Shown: positions 52,845 through 63,326, counted from the first letter of the stretch. The stretch is DNA of 64,000 bases from Lysobacter sp. MMG2 (GCF_016735495.2 NZ_JAERQY020000004.1:340444-404443), one strand, 5' to 3'. Notes: generated by a model from the sequence alone, not told the origin. Made by a program: numbers and translations.

Positions 52845-52946
52845 GGCAGGCCGCTCACGCGGCACTGCCGCGTGGCCTGCCGAACGACCGGCCATGGATG
52901 GCCGGGCCGGGCGACCCGAAGCCGATCGCGCTTCGCCATGGACGGC
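52845..52946 (+). repeat. Palindromic repeat element, copy B, adk-mpl intergenic
   Basis: It begins at the base after the adk stop with a hairpin (GGCAGGCC at 52845-52852, GGCCTGCC at 52874-52881, with a nested CACGCGG/CCGCGTG stem). After six bases comes the 59-bp module (52888-52946), which holds the CCGGCCATGGATGGCCGG palindrome and ends CCATGGACGGC. The module matches the leuB copy at 51 of 60 positions; the hairpin is at the same spacing but has a different sequence. The remaining bases to mpl carry only its ribosome-binding site. Confidence 0.85.
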
Positions 52947-53020
52947 CGCAAACACCCATCTGATGCAGCATCCGGTCACTGCTGGCGTTCAATAAAGCGA
53001 GCGTTGAGGAAGTCGCAATC

Positions 53021-54454
53021 TTGAAGATTCATATCCTGGGCATCGCCGGCACCTTCATGGGCGGCGTCGCCGCGCTCGCGCGCGAACTTGGTCATGACGT
53101 CGAAGGCAGCGACCAGGCGGTCTATCCGCCGATGTCGACGCAGCTGGAAAACCTCGGCATCGCGCTGCGCCAGGGGTACACGCCCGAGAACATCTCCGCC
53201 GACTGCGAACAGATCGTCGTCGGCAACGCGCTCTCGCGCGGCAATCCGGCGGTGGAGCAGGTGCTCGACGACGGTCGCCGTTACACCTCCGGCGCGCAGT
53301 GGCTCAGCGAGAACCTGCTGCCCGGACGCGACACGCTGGCCGTCGCCGGCACGCACGGCAAGACCACCACGACCACCATCCTCACCTACCTGCTGCAGGC
53401 GGCCGGGCGCGAGCCGGGCTTCCTGATCGGCGGCGTCGCCGAGGATTTCGGCGTTTCCGCGCGCATCGGCGCGGGGCGGGAGTTCGTGGTGGAGGCCGAC
53501 GAATACGACACGGCGTTCTTCGACAAGCGCAGCAAGTTCGTCTATTACCGTCCGCTGGTCGCCATCCTCAACAATTTGGAATACGACCACGCCGACATCT
53601 TCCCGGACGTGTCCGCGATCCAGCGCCAGTTCCACCACCTCGTGCGCACGGTGCCGCGTCGCGGACGCCTCATCGTCAACGGCGAGGACAAGCACCTGGC
53701 CGAGGTGCTGGCGATGGGTTGCTGGACGCCGGTGGAAACCTTTGGCCTCGACGCAAGCCTGCTGCCCGCGACGTCCGCCGGCGGCAGCCACGGCGACCGG
53801 GCCGACGAGCGCGCGACCGCGCGCGCCGCCTTCGACTGGACCGCGCGCCTGATCGCGCAGGACGGCAGCCATTTCGCGGTCGTGCACCGCGGCGTTGAAG
53901 TCGGCGAGGTGCGTTGGCCGTTGCTCGGCCGGCACAACGTGATGAACGCGCTCGCCGCGCTCGCCACAGCGAACGCCGTCGGCGTCGACGTGGCCGGCGT
54001 GCTGCCTTCGCTGGCGGACTTCCGCAGCGTGAAGCGCCGGCTGGAAGTGATCGGCCAGGCGCAGGGCGTGACGATCTACGACGACTTCGCCCACCACCCG
54101 ACGGCCATCGCGACCACGCTCGCGGGCCTGCGTGCGAAGGTCGGCGGTGCGCGGATCGTGGTAGCGATGGAACCGCGCAGCAACTCGATGCGCCTGGGTG
54201 CGCATTCCGATGCGCTGGCGCCGTCGCTCGACCTCGCCGATGCCGTGGTGTTCCTGCATCGGCCGGAACTCGCATGGGACGCCGGCAAGGTGGTCGGCGC
54301 GCTGCGGGGCGAGGGCGTGGCCGTGCCGGACGCCGACGCGCTCATCGCCGCGCTGCGTGAACGCGTGCGTGACGGCGACCACGTGGTGTTCATGTCCAAC
54401 GGCGGTTTCGACGGTGCACCGCGGCGTTTCCTCGCGGTGCTGCGCGAGTCCTGA
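53021..54454 (+). CDS. mpl: UDP-N-acetylmuramate:L-Ala-gamma-D-Glu-meso-DAP ligase
   Basis: A 477-residue Mur ligase that reattaches recycled tripeptide to UDP-MurNAc. Evidence: MKIHILGIAGTFMGGVAALA at the N terminus, the ATP loop VAGTHGKTTTTTILTYLL, the carbamylated-lysine-type FDKRSKFVYYRPLVAILNN region, and YDDFAHHPTAIATTLAGLR. The start is TTG, with GAGGA upstream; no in-frame ATG fits the family N terminus. About 20 residues more than E. coli Mpl, mainly an alanine/aspartate-rich loop near residues 245-275. Confidence 0.95.
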   Translation: MKIHILGIAGTFMGGVAALARELGHDVEGSDQAVYPPMSTQLENLGIALRQGYTPENISADCEQIVVGNALSRGNPAVEQVLDDGRRYTSGAQWLSENLLPGRDTLAVAGTHGKTTTTTILTYLLQAAGREPGFLIGGVAEDFGVSARIGAGREFVVEADEYDTAFFDKRSKFVYYRPLVAILNNLEYDHADIFPDVSAIQRQFHHLVRTVPRRGRLIVNGEDKHLAEVLAMGCWTPVETFGLDASLLPATSAGGSHGDRADERATARAAFDWTARLIAQDGSHFAVVHRGVEVGEVRWPLLGRHNVMNALAALATANAVGVDVAGVLPSLADFRSVKRRLEVIGQAQGVTIYDDFAHHPTAIATTLAGLRAKVGGARIVVAMEPRSNSMRLGAHSDALAPSLDLADAVVFLHRPELAWDAGKVVGALRGEGVAVPDADALIAALRERVRDGDHVVFMSNGGFDGAPRRFLAVLRES

Positions 54455-54507
54455 GGCGCGGCGCGCCTTCGCGCCACCGGCACCCGATCGGCCCTAAACT
54501 GCCGTCG

Positions 54508-55098
54508 ATGCCTGCAGACGACACCGCGCCGCAAACCCTGGGGCTGTTCCCGCTGCATACCGTGCTGGTGCCCGGCGCGGCGCTGGGTTTGCGCGTGTTC
54601 GAACCGCGCTACCTCGACCTGATCCGCGATTGCAGCCGCAACGGCAAGGGCTTCGGCGTGTGCCTGATCATCGACGGCGAGGAAGCCGGTGCGCCGGCCA
54701 GCGCGGCGGCGTACGGCACCGAGGCGGTGATCGAGGATTTCGGCCGTGGCGACGACGGGCTGCTCACCCTGCAGGTGCGCGGCAAGCGGCGGTTCCACGC
54801 GCAGAGCGTGCGCGTGCGCGACAACGGCCTCCAGGTGGCGCAGGTGAGCTGGTGCGATCCCGATCCGGACGATCCGCTGCGCCCGGAGCACGGCCTGCTC
54901 GGCAAGCTGCTGGAGCAGATCGTGGAGCAGATCGGCGGCGAGCACGCCGGCGCGCCGAAGGCGCACTTCGACGATGCGGCCTGGGTCGGCTGGCGGCTGG
55001 CGGAACTGCTGCCGCTGGAGAACGCGCAGCGGCAGGTGCTGCTGCAGACCGAGGATCCGCACGCGCGACTGGATCGGCTGCTGGCCCTACTTCCCTGA
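54508..55098 (+). CDS. LON substrate-binding-domain protein
   Basis: A 196-residue protein made of the N-terminal domain of Lon protease alone: LGLFPLHTVLVPGAALGLRVFEPRYLDLI, then GVCLIIDGEEAG and VRGKRRFHAQSV. There is no ATPase or protease part. Such stand-alone domains may bind unfolded proteins; the role is unknown. The last 12 bp overlap the end of the convergent DedA-PAP2-LssY gene. Confidence 0.88.
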   Translation: MPADDTAPQTLGLFPLHTVLVPGAALGLRVFEPRYLDLIRDCSRNGKGFGVCLIIDGEEAGAPASAAAYGTEAVIEDFGRGDDGLLTLQVRGKRRFHAQSVRVRDNGLQVAQVSWCDPDPDDPLRPEHGLLGKLLEQIVEQIGGEHAGAPKAHFDDAAWVGWRLAELLPLENAQRQVLLQTEDPHARLDRLLALLP

Positions 55099-57096
55099 CG
55101 TTCCGCCGGCGTTCGTGGTGCGCACGCGCAGCACGGGCGTGTCGCCGTGCGGATGCGGGGCTTCGACGGTGTCCAGGTCCTTCAGCGCCTCGCGCACCAG
55201 CGCGTGCGCGCGGCCGTCGTCGATGGCCGGCAACCACAGCGAAGCGGCGGCCAGCGGCTTGTTCAGGCGCAGCGTCTGGCTGGTGCCGAGCCACAACGGC
55301 GTGCCGTCGTCCAGCAGCACCGGCGCGTGCCACAGGCGCAGGACGAACTGCTCGTCCTCGCTGGCGCCGTCGTGCAGCATCAGCAGCGATTCGGCCTGTG
55401 CATCGAGCGTGGCCGGCAGCACGGCCTGATCGTGCGGCGAGGCGTCGTCATCGAGCAACCCCAGCGTCGCGACCCAGTCCGCCTGCGGCTGCACATGCCA
55501 GCCGTGCGCTTCCAGCCGTTGCTGCAACGGCTCCAGCGGGCCGGCGACCTGAAGGTCGAGCGGCCAGCGGCGGCGCTGGTCGCGTTCGTTGCGCTGGGCG
55601 GGAAGCTCGCTCCAGCCGTCGCGCCACCACGCTTCATGGCTCATCACCGAGTTCGGCGTCGCCGCGGCGAAGCGCGCCAGCAGCGTGTCCGCCGTGCGCG
55701 GTGCGTGCCAGAGCGCGGCGATCGCGAAGGTGCCGTAGAACAGCCACGCCAGCGGTCGCATCCAGAACGAACGCTGGACGTGGCGCCGGTACGCGATGCC
55801 CAGTGCGAGCAGCCACAGCACGCCGAAGAGCGTCCCGCCGACCAGGTCGCTGGGCCAGTGCGCGCCCAGGTACAGGCGCGCGAAGCCGACCAGCGTGGTC
55901 ACCACGCCCGCCAGCAGGTACGGCCACACGCGTGTACGGCCCGGCAACTCGCGTGCGATGAGCACGGCGAAGAAGCCGAACACGATGGTGCACATCGTCA
56001 CCGCCACCGACGGGAAGCCGAACCCCGCCGGCGCCGTCGGCGGACGCGGCATGTCGATGGCCGCTTCGAGCAGGGAGGTCAGCGCCAGTCCGAACACGAT
56101 CGCGGCGGCGAAATGCGCCGCGGCCATCCAACGCTTGCGCCACGCCAGATACGCCAGAGCCACCAGCGCCGCGGGACCCAGCACCGAGGCATCGCCGATG
56201 CACGCCAGCGCGGCCATGAGCCGGTCCGCCAGCGGATTGCGCAGGCTCCACATGAACTCGTGGATGGTGTGGTCCAGCGCGAGCGGTCCGCCGCTGGCGA
56301 GCAACGTCGCCAGCAGCGTGAACCACGCCCAGCTGATCGCCAGCAGGCACACGGCCAGCATCAGCAACGACGGGGATTCGGGCCGGTTCGGATCGATCAG
56401 CGCCGCGGCGTACGGCCCCAGGCGCGGATGCTGGCGGGTCCAGCGAAGTGCGCGGGCGAGCAGGGTGTCGGCGTGGTCGGCGAACCAGCGCCAGGTGTAG
56501 AGCACCATGGCCCACACCAGCGCGACCGCGACCGCCAGCGCACCCAGCACCAGTGCGAGTCGGTCGGCCACGGCGGCGACCGCGTCGTACGAACGCCCCA
56601 GCACCCAGCCCGGCGCGAGGAACAGCAGCGCCCAGGCGATGCAGGCCAGCAGGCTCGGCAACGCATAGCGACGCAGGGGCATGTGCAGCATGCCCGCGAT
56701 CGCGGGCACGAACGGACGCACGGCGCCGACGAAGCGGGCGATGAAGATGCTCTTCGTCCCGTGCCGGCGGAACATCGACTCGCCGCGGTCCAGCCATTGC
56801 GGGTAGCGCGAGAACGGCCAGCGACTTCGCAGCTGCACGCCCCAGCGCTGGCCGACCCAGTAGCTCAAGCCGTCGCCGAGGAAGGCGCCGAGTGAGGCAC
56901 ACACCAATGCGTAAGGGCCGCTTATGTGTCCCAGCCCCACCAATGCACCCACCGCGAACAGCAGCGGCAGCGCCGGCACCACGATGCCCAGGAGCACCAC
57001 GGCATCGCAGAAGGCGATAAGGAAGATGGCGGCGCCGGCGGCGACGGGGTTTTCCGCGATCCATGCGGTCGCGCTTTCGATCCAGGCCGGTTCCAT
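55087..57096 (-). CDS. DedA-PAP2-LssY fusion membrane protein
   Basis: A 669-residue fusion. Residues 1-200 are DedA/SNARE-associated, with GAFLGDGLSYWVGQRWG and FIARFVGAVRPFVPAIAG, the latter carrying the conserved arginines of putative lipid/undecaprenyl-phosphate flippases. Residues 240-440 are a PAP2-type segment with RP (351-352) and R-x5-H-x3-D (407-417), but the PSGH motif reads PSVA (362-365), so the catalytic histidine is missing. Residues about 480-669 match the LssY C-terminal domain. It probably handles phospholipid or undecaprenyl-phosphate transport; phosphatase activity is doubtful. Confidence 0.87.
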   Translation of the reverse strand: MEPAWIESATAWIAENPVAAGAAIFLIAFCDAVVLLGIVVPALPLLFAVGALVGLGHISGPYALVCASLGAFLGDGLSYWVGQRWGVQLRSRWPFSRYPQWLDRGESMFRRHGTKSIFIARFVGAVRPFVPAIAGMLHMPLRRYALPSLLACIAWALLFLAPGWVLGRSYDAVAAVADRLALVLGALAVAVALVWAMVLYTWRWFADHADTLLARALRWTRQHPRLGPYAAALIDPNRPESPSLLMLAVCLLAISWAWFTLLATLLASGGPLALDHTIHEFMWSLRNPLADRLMAALACIGDASVLGPAALVALAYLAWRKRWMAAAHFAAAIVFGLALTSLLEAAIDMPRPPTAPAGFGFPSVAVTMCTIVFGFFAVLIARELPGRTRVWPYLLAGVVTTLVGFARLYLGAHWPSDLVGGTLFGVLWLLALGIAYRRHVQRSFWMRPLAWLFYGTFAIAALWHAPRTADTLLARFAAATPNSVMSHEAWWRDGWSELPAQRNERDQRRRWPLDLQVAGPLEPLQQRLEAHGWHVQPQADWVATLGLLDDDASPHDQAVLPATLDAQAESLLMLHDGASEDEQFVLRLWHAPVLLDDGTPLWLGTSQTLRLNKPLAAASLWLPAIDDGRAHALVREALKDLDTVEAPHPHGDTPVLRVRTTNAGGTSGK

Positions 57097-57206
57097 CAGC
57101 CGATTATAGGCAGCGCGTCCATGACGGCGCGATGGCTGGAGCGGCCCGTGACCATCGGCACGCCCGCGACGCGGCCATCCGCGTGGCGCGCACGTACACT
57201 GGCGTG

Positions 57207-57872
57207 ATGCCCGATCGCACCGACACCATCGAAGTCCAGGCACTGAAGGCCGACAGCTTCGGCCGCATTGCCCTGATGCAGGACGGACGCGGCCTGTTCG
57301 TGCGTCGCGATCTGGGCCACGTGCCGATGTGGTTGCGCGTGCCCGCGTGGTGGTTGGCGCGTCGTGAAGCGCGCGCGCTGGAACGGGCGGAGGGTTTGCC
57401 GGACATGCCGCAGTTGCTGCGCTGGGACGGACGATGCCTGGATCGCAGCTACCTCGACGGTGCCGCGATGTACCAGCGCCCGCCGCGCGACGATCTGGCC
57501 TATTTCCGCCAGGCCCGGCGCCTGCTGCAACAACTGCACCGCCGCGGGCTGGCGCATAACGACCTGGCGAAGGAGGCCAACTGGCTGGTCCTGGCCGACG
57601 GACGCCCGGGCCTCATCGACTTCCAGCTCGCCACGCGCGGCGATCCGCGCTCGCGCTGGATGCGGCTGCTGGCGCGCGAGGATCTGCGCCATCTGCTCAA
57701 GCACAAACGCACCTATTGCCCGCAGGCGCTGACGCCGGTGGAACGACGCGTGCTCAAGCGCCATTCGTGGCTGCGCGAGGCGTGGTTCGCCACGGGAAAG
57801 CCGGTCTACCGGTTCGTAACGCGGCGCCTGCTGAAATGGGAAGACAACGAGGGCCAGGGGCCCAAGCCCTGA
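57207..57872 (+). CDS. RIO-like serine/threonine protein kinase family protein
   Basis: A 221-residue atypical kinase-like protein. The catalytic loop is HNDLAKEANWLVLADG and the DFG-like element is LIDFQLATRGD, as in RIO kinases and LPS-type kinases. The N-terminal lobe is short, and the ATP-lysine is not obvious. The substrate is unknown; the family sits near envelope genes in Xanthomonas. The gene starts at the ATG of MPDRTDTIEV and is divergent from the DedA-PAP2-LssY gene by 110 bp. Confidence 0.78.
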   Translation: MPDRTDTIEVQALKADSFGRIALMQDGRGLFVRRDLGHVPMWLRVPAWWLARREARALERAEGLPDMPQLLRWDGRCLDRSYLDGAAMYQRPPRDDLAYFRQARRLLQQLHRRGLAHNDLAKEANWLVLADGRPGLIDFQLATRGDPRSRWMRLLAREDLRHLLKHKRTYCPQALTPVERRVLKRHSWLREAWFATGKPVYRFVTRRLLKWEDNEGQGPKP

Positions 57873-57937
57873 TGGGCACGACTCGACGGAGCGTGCCCCC
57901 GCGGCGCGACCCCGGGAACCAATAAGGAGAACGCGCC

Positions 57938-58786
57938 ATGCGCACCCTGTCCGGAAAGACGCTTTTCATCACCGGCGCCTCGCGCGGGATCGGCCGCGCC
58001 ATCGCGTTGCGAGCCGCACGCGACGGCGCCAATGTCGCCATCGTCGCCAAGTCGGCGGTGCCCAACCCCAAGCTGCCCGGCACGATCCACACCGTCGCGG
58101 AGGAAGTCCAGGCCGCCGGCGGCAAGGCCCTCGCGCTGAAGTGCGACATACGCGAGGAAGAAGAGGTGCAGGCGGCGGTCGCCGCGACGGTCGACGCGTT
58201 CGGCGGCATCGACATCCTCGTGAACAACGCGAGCGCGATCTGGCTCCGGGGCACGCTCGACACGCCGATGAAGCGCTATGACCTGATGCAGGACGTCAAC
58301 GCGCGCGGCACGTTCCTGTGCTCGCAGGCGTGCCTGCCGCATCTGCTCAAGGCGCCGTCGCCGCACATTCTCTCGCTCGCCCCGCCGCTCAACCTGGATC
58401 CGAAATGGTGGGCGCCGCACACCGCCTACACGCTGGCGAAGATGGGCATGAGCTTCGTGACGCTGGGGCTGGCGGCGGAGTTCGGACCGCAGGGCGTGGC
58501 CGTCAACGCGCTGTGGCCGCGCACCGTGATCGCCACCGATGCGATCAACATGATCCCCGGCGTGCGCACCGAGCTGTGCCGCACGCCGGACATCGTCGCA
58601 GACGCGGCGCAGATCGTGCTGTCGCGTCCGGCGCGGGATTACTTCGGCCACTTCCTGATCGACGACGACGTGCTGTTCGCCGCCGGCGTCACCGACTTCA
58701 ACCAGTACGCCGTCGATCCCACCGCCGAGCGCCTGCTTCCGGACCTGTTCCTCACCGAGTCGCAACTGGCGCGCAAGCCGCGCTGA
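57938..58786 (+). CDS. Short-chain dehydrogenase/reductase (HSDL2-like)
   Basis: A 282-residue SDR. The NAD(P) site is TGASRGIGRAIALRAARDG, followed by CDIREEEEV and LVNNASAIWL. The active site has YTLAK, with the tyrosine and lysine; LSLAPPLNLDP replaces the usual ISS serine element, as in hydroxysteroid dehydrogenase-like 2 proteins. Substrate unknown. AAGGAG lies upstream of the ATG. It is convergent with the K+ channel gene (12 bp gap). Confidence 0.88.
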   Translation: MRTLSGKTLFITGASRGIGRAIALRAARDGANVAIVAKSAVPNPKLPGTIHTVAEEVQAAGGKALALKCDIREEEEVQAAVAATVDAFGGIDILVNNASAIWLRGTLDTPMKRYDLMQDVNARGTFLCSQACLPHLLKAPSPHILSLAPPLNLDPKWWAPHTAYTLAKMGMSFVTLGLAAEFGPQGVAVNALWPRTVIATDAINMIPGVRTELCRTPDIVADAAQIVLSRPARDYFGHFLIDDDVLFAAGVTDFNQYAVDPTAERLLPDLFLTESQLARKPR

Positions 58787-58798
58787 GCCCGGTTGTCC

Positions 58799-59674
58799 TC
58801 AACCGGTCGCCGACGGAAGCGACCGGCCGCAGTGCCGGCAGAAGTGGGCGGCCGGATCGTGGCCTTCCAGTCCGCAGCCCTTGCACGCGCGGCGGTCCAG
58901 ATGAAGGGTGTCCTGACTGGCTTCGCGCAGGCTGGTGGCGAGCTCGGCGGTGTAGATGCCGGTCGGCACGGCGATGATGCTGTAGCCGATCAGGATCAGC
59001 AGCGAGGTGATGAAGCGCCCCAGCGTGGTCTGCGGCGCGATGTCGCCGAAGCCCACCGTCGCCATCGTCACCACCGCCCAGTACATGCTGGTGGGAATGC
59101 TGGCGAATCCGTGTTCCGGGCCCTCGACCACGTACATCAGCGCGCCGAAGATCACCGTGATGGTGATGACCGCGCACACGAACACGAAGATCTTGCGCCG
59201 GCTGCGCCACAGCGCGCCCATCAGCACGCCACCTTCTTCCACGTAATGGGTGAGCTTGAGGATGCGGAACAGCCGCAGCATGCGCAGGATGCGCAGCGCG
59301 AGCAGGCTCTGGCTGCCGGGCAGGACGAGCGAGAGGTAGGTGGGCAGGATCGAGAGCAGGTCGACCAGGCCCCACAGGCTAAGCGCGTAGCGCCATGGTT
59401 TGCGCACCACCGCAAGGCGCAGCGCGTATTCCACGGTGAACAGGATCGTGAATCCCCACTCCAGCAGGTAGAGCAGGTTCGCGTGGCGGGCGTGGATGCG
59501 CGCCACGCTGTCCAGCATGATCACGATCACGCTGGCGACGATCGCCACGATCAGCATCAGGTCGAAGTTGCGCGAGCGCTGCGTGTCGTGGCGGAAGACG
59601 ATGTCGTACCAGCGCCGCCGCCAGCCTGTGTCGCGTGCGGGTTTCAGCTCCGGATCGATCAGCTGCGTCGGCAT
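58799..59674 (-). CDS. Voltage-gated K+ channel with C-terminal zinc ribbon
   Basis: A 291-residue six-helix channel subunit. S4 is LRILRMLRLFRILKL with arginines at 128, 131, 134 and 137, and the filter is TVGFGD at 206-211. The cytosolic C terminus ends in a CxxC-x11-CxxC zinc ribbon (C264, C267, C279, C282), which most bacterial Kv-like channels lack. It could tie gating to metal or redox state; that is inference. I start at MPTQLIDPEL, 17 codons into the longest frame. Confidence 0.88.
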   Translation of the reverse strand: MPTQLIDPELKPARDTGWRRRWYDIVFRHDTQRSRNFDLMLIVAIVASVIVIMLDSVARIHARHANLLYLLEWGFTILFTVEYALRLAVVRKPWRYALSLWGLVDLLSILPTYLSLVLPGSQSLLALRILRMLRLFRILKLTHYVEEGGVLMGALWRSRRKIFVFVCAVITITVIFGALMYVVEGPEHGFASIPTSMYWAVVTMATVGFGDIAPQTTLGRFITSLLILIGYSIIAVPTGIYTAELATSLREASQDTLHLDRRACKGCGLEGHDPAAHFCRHCGRSLPSATG

Positions 59675-59811
59675 GGCGGCCTCCAGCGGGCGATTGTGCG
59701 AAGCCGGGCGTGGACGCCGTGGCAATCTTCATATTGCCCGTTCCGGCCAGGGGCCCCGCGCTCGCCGCGATCGGCGACAATGTCGCCCCCACGCCTTTCC
59801 GATCCGACCCG

Positions 59812-61038
59812 ATGAGCGCTTCCTCCACCGACCTTTTCTCGCTGTCCGAACGCTATTACCTGCCGGTCTACCGGCCGCGCCGGATCGTCCTGGACCACGG
59901 TCGGGGCGCGCGCGTGTGGGACCGTGACGGTCGCGAGTACGTCGATTTCGGCGCCGGCATCGCGGTGAACGCGCTCGGCCACGCGCATCCGGCGCTGATC
60001 GCCGCGCTGACCGAACAGGCCGGCAAGCTCTGGCACACCAGCAACGTCTTCGTCAGCGAACCGCCGCTGCGCCTGGCCGAGGAACTGGTCACCGCTTCGC
60101 GCTTCGCTCAGCGCGTGTTTTTCTGCAATTCCGGCGCGGAGGCCAACGAAGCGGCGATCAAGCTGGCGCGCAAGTGGGCCACATCGAAGGGCCGCGCGCC
60201 CGCACAGCGCGGCATCCTCACCTTCCGCGGCAGCTTCCACGGCCGCACGCTGGCCGCCGTGACCGCGGGCGCGCAGCCGAAGTACCACGAAGGTTTCGAG
60301 CCGCTGCCGCCGGGCTTCGTCTACAGCGATTTCAACGACCTCGCCGCCGCCGAAGCCGCGATGGCGTCCGGCGATGTCTGCGCCGTGCTCGTCGAGCCGG
60401 TACAGGGCGAGGGCGGCGTGACGCCGGCGACGTCGGAGTTCCTGCTCGGCCTGCGCGCGCTGTGCGACCGCCATGGCGCTCTGCTGATGTTCGACGAGAT
60501 CCAGTGCGGCATGGGCCGCATGGGCCACCTGTTCGCCGCGCACGCCTACGGTGTGACGCCCGACGTGGTGACGCTGGCGAAGGCGCTGGGCAGCGGGTTC
60601 CCGATCGGCGCGATGCTGGTGGGCGAGAAGGCCGCCGAAACCATGCAGTTCGGTGCGCACGGCACGACGTTCGGCGGCAATCCGCTGGCGGCGGCGGTCG
60701 CGCGAGCGGCGCTGCGCGAGATTTCATCGCCGCAACTGCTTGCCAATGTCGAGCGTCAGTCGCTCGCGATCCGCGATGCGCTCGCCGCGATCGACGCGGA
60801 GCTGGGCCTATTCTCCGAGGTCCGTGGAAACGGCCTGATGCTCGGCGCGCAGCTGCGCGAGGCGCATGCGGGCAAGGCGGGCGAGATCCTCGACATCTGC
60901 GTCGATCATGGCCTGTTGCTGCTGCAGGCCGGACCGGATGTGCTGCGCTTCGTTCCGGCGTTGAACATCAGCGACGAAGACGTGGCCGACGGCCTGGCGC
61001 GCCTGCACGCCGCGCTGCGCGCGTTCGCGAAGCGGTAA
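59812..61038 (+). CDS. argD: Acetylornithine/succinyldiaminopimelate-type aminotransferase
   Basis: A 408-residue class III PLP aminotransferase. It shows FGAGIAVNALGHAHP, FFCNSGAEANEAAIKLAR, LTFRGSFHGRTLAAVTA, FDEIQCGMGRMGHLF and the PLP lysine in LAKALGSGFPIGAML. These place it in the ArgD/AstC/DapC group; arginine synthesis, arginine breakdown and lysine/DAP use are all possible, and no arg, ast or dap gene is adjacent. I start at MSASSTDLFSLS. A strong bidirectional terminator follows. Confidence 0.87.
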   Translation: MSASSTDLFSLSERYYLPVYRPRRIVLDHGRGARVWDRDGREYVDFGAGIAVNALGHAHPALIAALTEQAGKLWHTSNVFVSEPPLRLAEELVTASRFAQRVFFCNSGAEANEAAIKLARKWATSKGRAPAQRGILTFRGSFHGRTLAAVTAGAQPKYHEGFEPLPPGFVYSDFNDLAAAEAAMASGDVCAVLVEPVQGEGGVTPATSEFLLGLRALCDRHGALLMFDEIQCGMGRMGHLFAAHAYGVTPDVVTLAKALGSGFPIGAMLVGEKAAETMQFGAHGTTFGGNPLAAAVARAALREISSPQLLANVERQSLAIRDALAAIDAELGLFSEVRGNGLMLGAQLREAHAGKAGEILDICVDHGLLLLQAGPDVLRFVPALNISDEDVADGLARLHAALRAFAKR

Positions 61039-61055
61039 ATCTCGCGATAGCCCGC

Positions 61056-61097
61056 AAAAAACGCGGACGGGCCCGGCCTCGTCCGCGTTTCTTTTTT
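61056..61097. terminator. Bidirectional terminator between argD-like gene and hemL
   Basis: An 11-bp stem (AAACGCGGACG/CGTCCGCGTTT) with a 10-nt loop. TTTTTT follows on the plus strand and an A-run precedes it, giving a T-run on the minus strand. It serves both convergent genes. Confidence 0.92.
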
Positions 61098-61113
61098 GGC
61101 GGAAGTAAACGGA

Positions 61114-62402
<1,289 letters not shown>

Positions 62403-62406
<4 letters not shown>

Positions 62407-63050
62407 GGCGTGTCCGTGGAAAGGGGGGAATCGAAACAGCCGCGGTAGGCGCGCGCGGCGGCGGCCGGATCGGCGGCGTCGAAGACACCGGAAATCACGG
62501 CCAGAAGGTCGGCGCCTGCATCAACCAGCGGGCGCGCATTGTCCGGGGTGATGCCGCCGATCGCCACTCTGGGAAGGCCCAGCGGCGCGGCATCGCGCAG
62601 CAGGTCCAGCGTCGCCCGTCGCGCGTTGGGTTTGGTCGGCGAAGGGAAGAAGGCGCCGAACGCGATGTAGCTGGCGCCTGCGTCCGCGGCGCGTCGGGCC
62701 AGCGAAAGGTCGTCGTAGCACGAGGCGCCGAGAATCGCGCCTTCCGGAAGGGTCGCGCGGGCGCTTGCCAGCTCGCCGTCGTCTTCGCCCAGATGGGCCC
62801 CGTCTGCCCCGATTGCGGCGGCCAGGCGCCAGTCGTCGTTGACGATGAGCGGCACCTCGAAGCGGCGGCACAGCGCGAGCAGGCGGCGCGCCTGGTCTTC
62901 GCGAAGGGCGTCGTCGGCGGCCTTGTTGCGGTATTGCAGCCACGTGGCGCCGGCCTGGAGGACCGTCTCAACCCGGGCCAGCAGGCGGAGTGTGTCGCCG
63001 TCGTCCGGCGTGATGGCATAGAGGCCGCGCGGCGGCCGGGGCGAATTCAT
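62403..63050 (-). CDS. thiE: Thiamine-phosphate synthase
   Basis: A 215-residue TIM barrel that joins HMP-PP and the thiazole to form thiamine phosphate. It shows [38 protein letters not shown], the phosphate-binding [11 protein letters not shown] and [13 protein letters not shown], and [11 protein letters not shown] start at [10 protein letters not shown]. It is upstream of hemL with a 4-bp overlap, and 69 bp from the divergent rubredoxin gene. Confidence 0.96.
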
Positions 63051-63119
63051 TCGGGAAGCTTCCGTGTGCGCGGACGCGGTGGGACAATGAGCGTTCCGCA
63101 ATTCCCGCATTATCCGCCC

Positions 63120-63311
63120 ATGTCCGAGACCGCCGCGACCACCACTTTCCGCACCTGGATGTGCGTCGTCTGCGGCTTCATCTACGACGAGGCCCTGGGG
63201 CTGCCGGAAGAGGGCATCGCCCCCGGTACCCGCTGGGAGGACGTGCCGGACACCTGGACCTGCCCGGACTGCGGCGTCACCAAGGACGATTTCGAGATGA
63301 TGCCGCTCTGA
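63120..63311 (+). CDS. Rubredoxin
   Basis: A 63-residue iron-binding electron carrier. Four cysteines in CVVC and CPDC coordinate Fe, and FIYDEALGLPEEGIAPGTRW with the trailing DFEMM is the standard fold. An earlier in-frame ATG at 63087 gives an 11-residue extension not seen in the family. It probably serves as electron donor for an oxygenase or in oxidative stress; no partner is adjacent. Confidence 0.96.
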   Translation: MSETAATTTFRTWMCVVCGFIYDEALGLPEEGIAPGTRWEDVPDTWTCPDCGVTKDDFEMMPL

Positions 63312-63326
63312 GCGGCGAGGCGCGGC

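Noticed and set aside
53750..53850. Extra loop in Mpl, checked as a third copy of the palindromic element
   Set aside because: The DNA lacks the CGGCCA-TGG-TGGCCG core and the CCATGGACGGC end. It looks like an ordinary lineage-specific loop.
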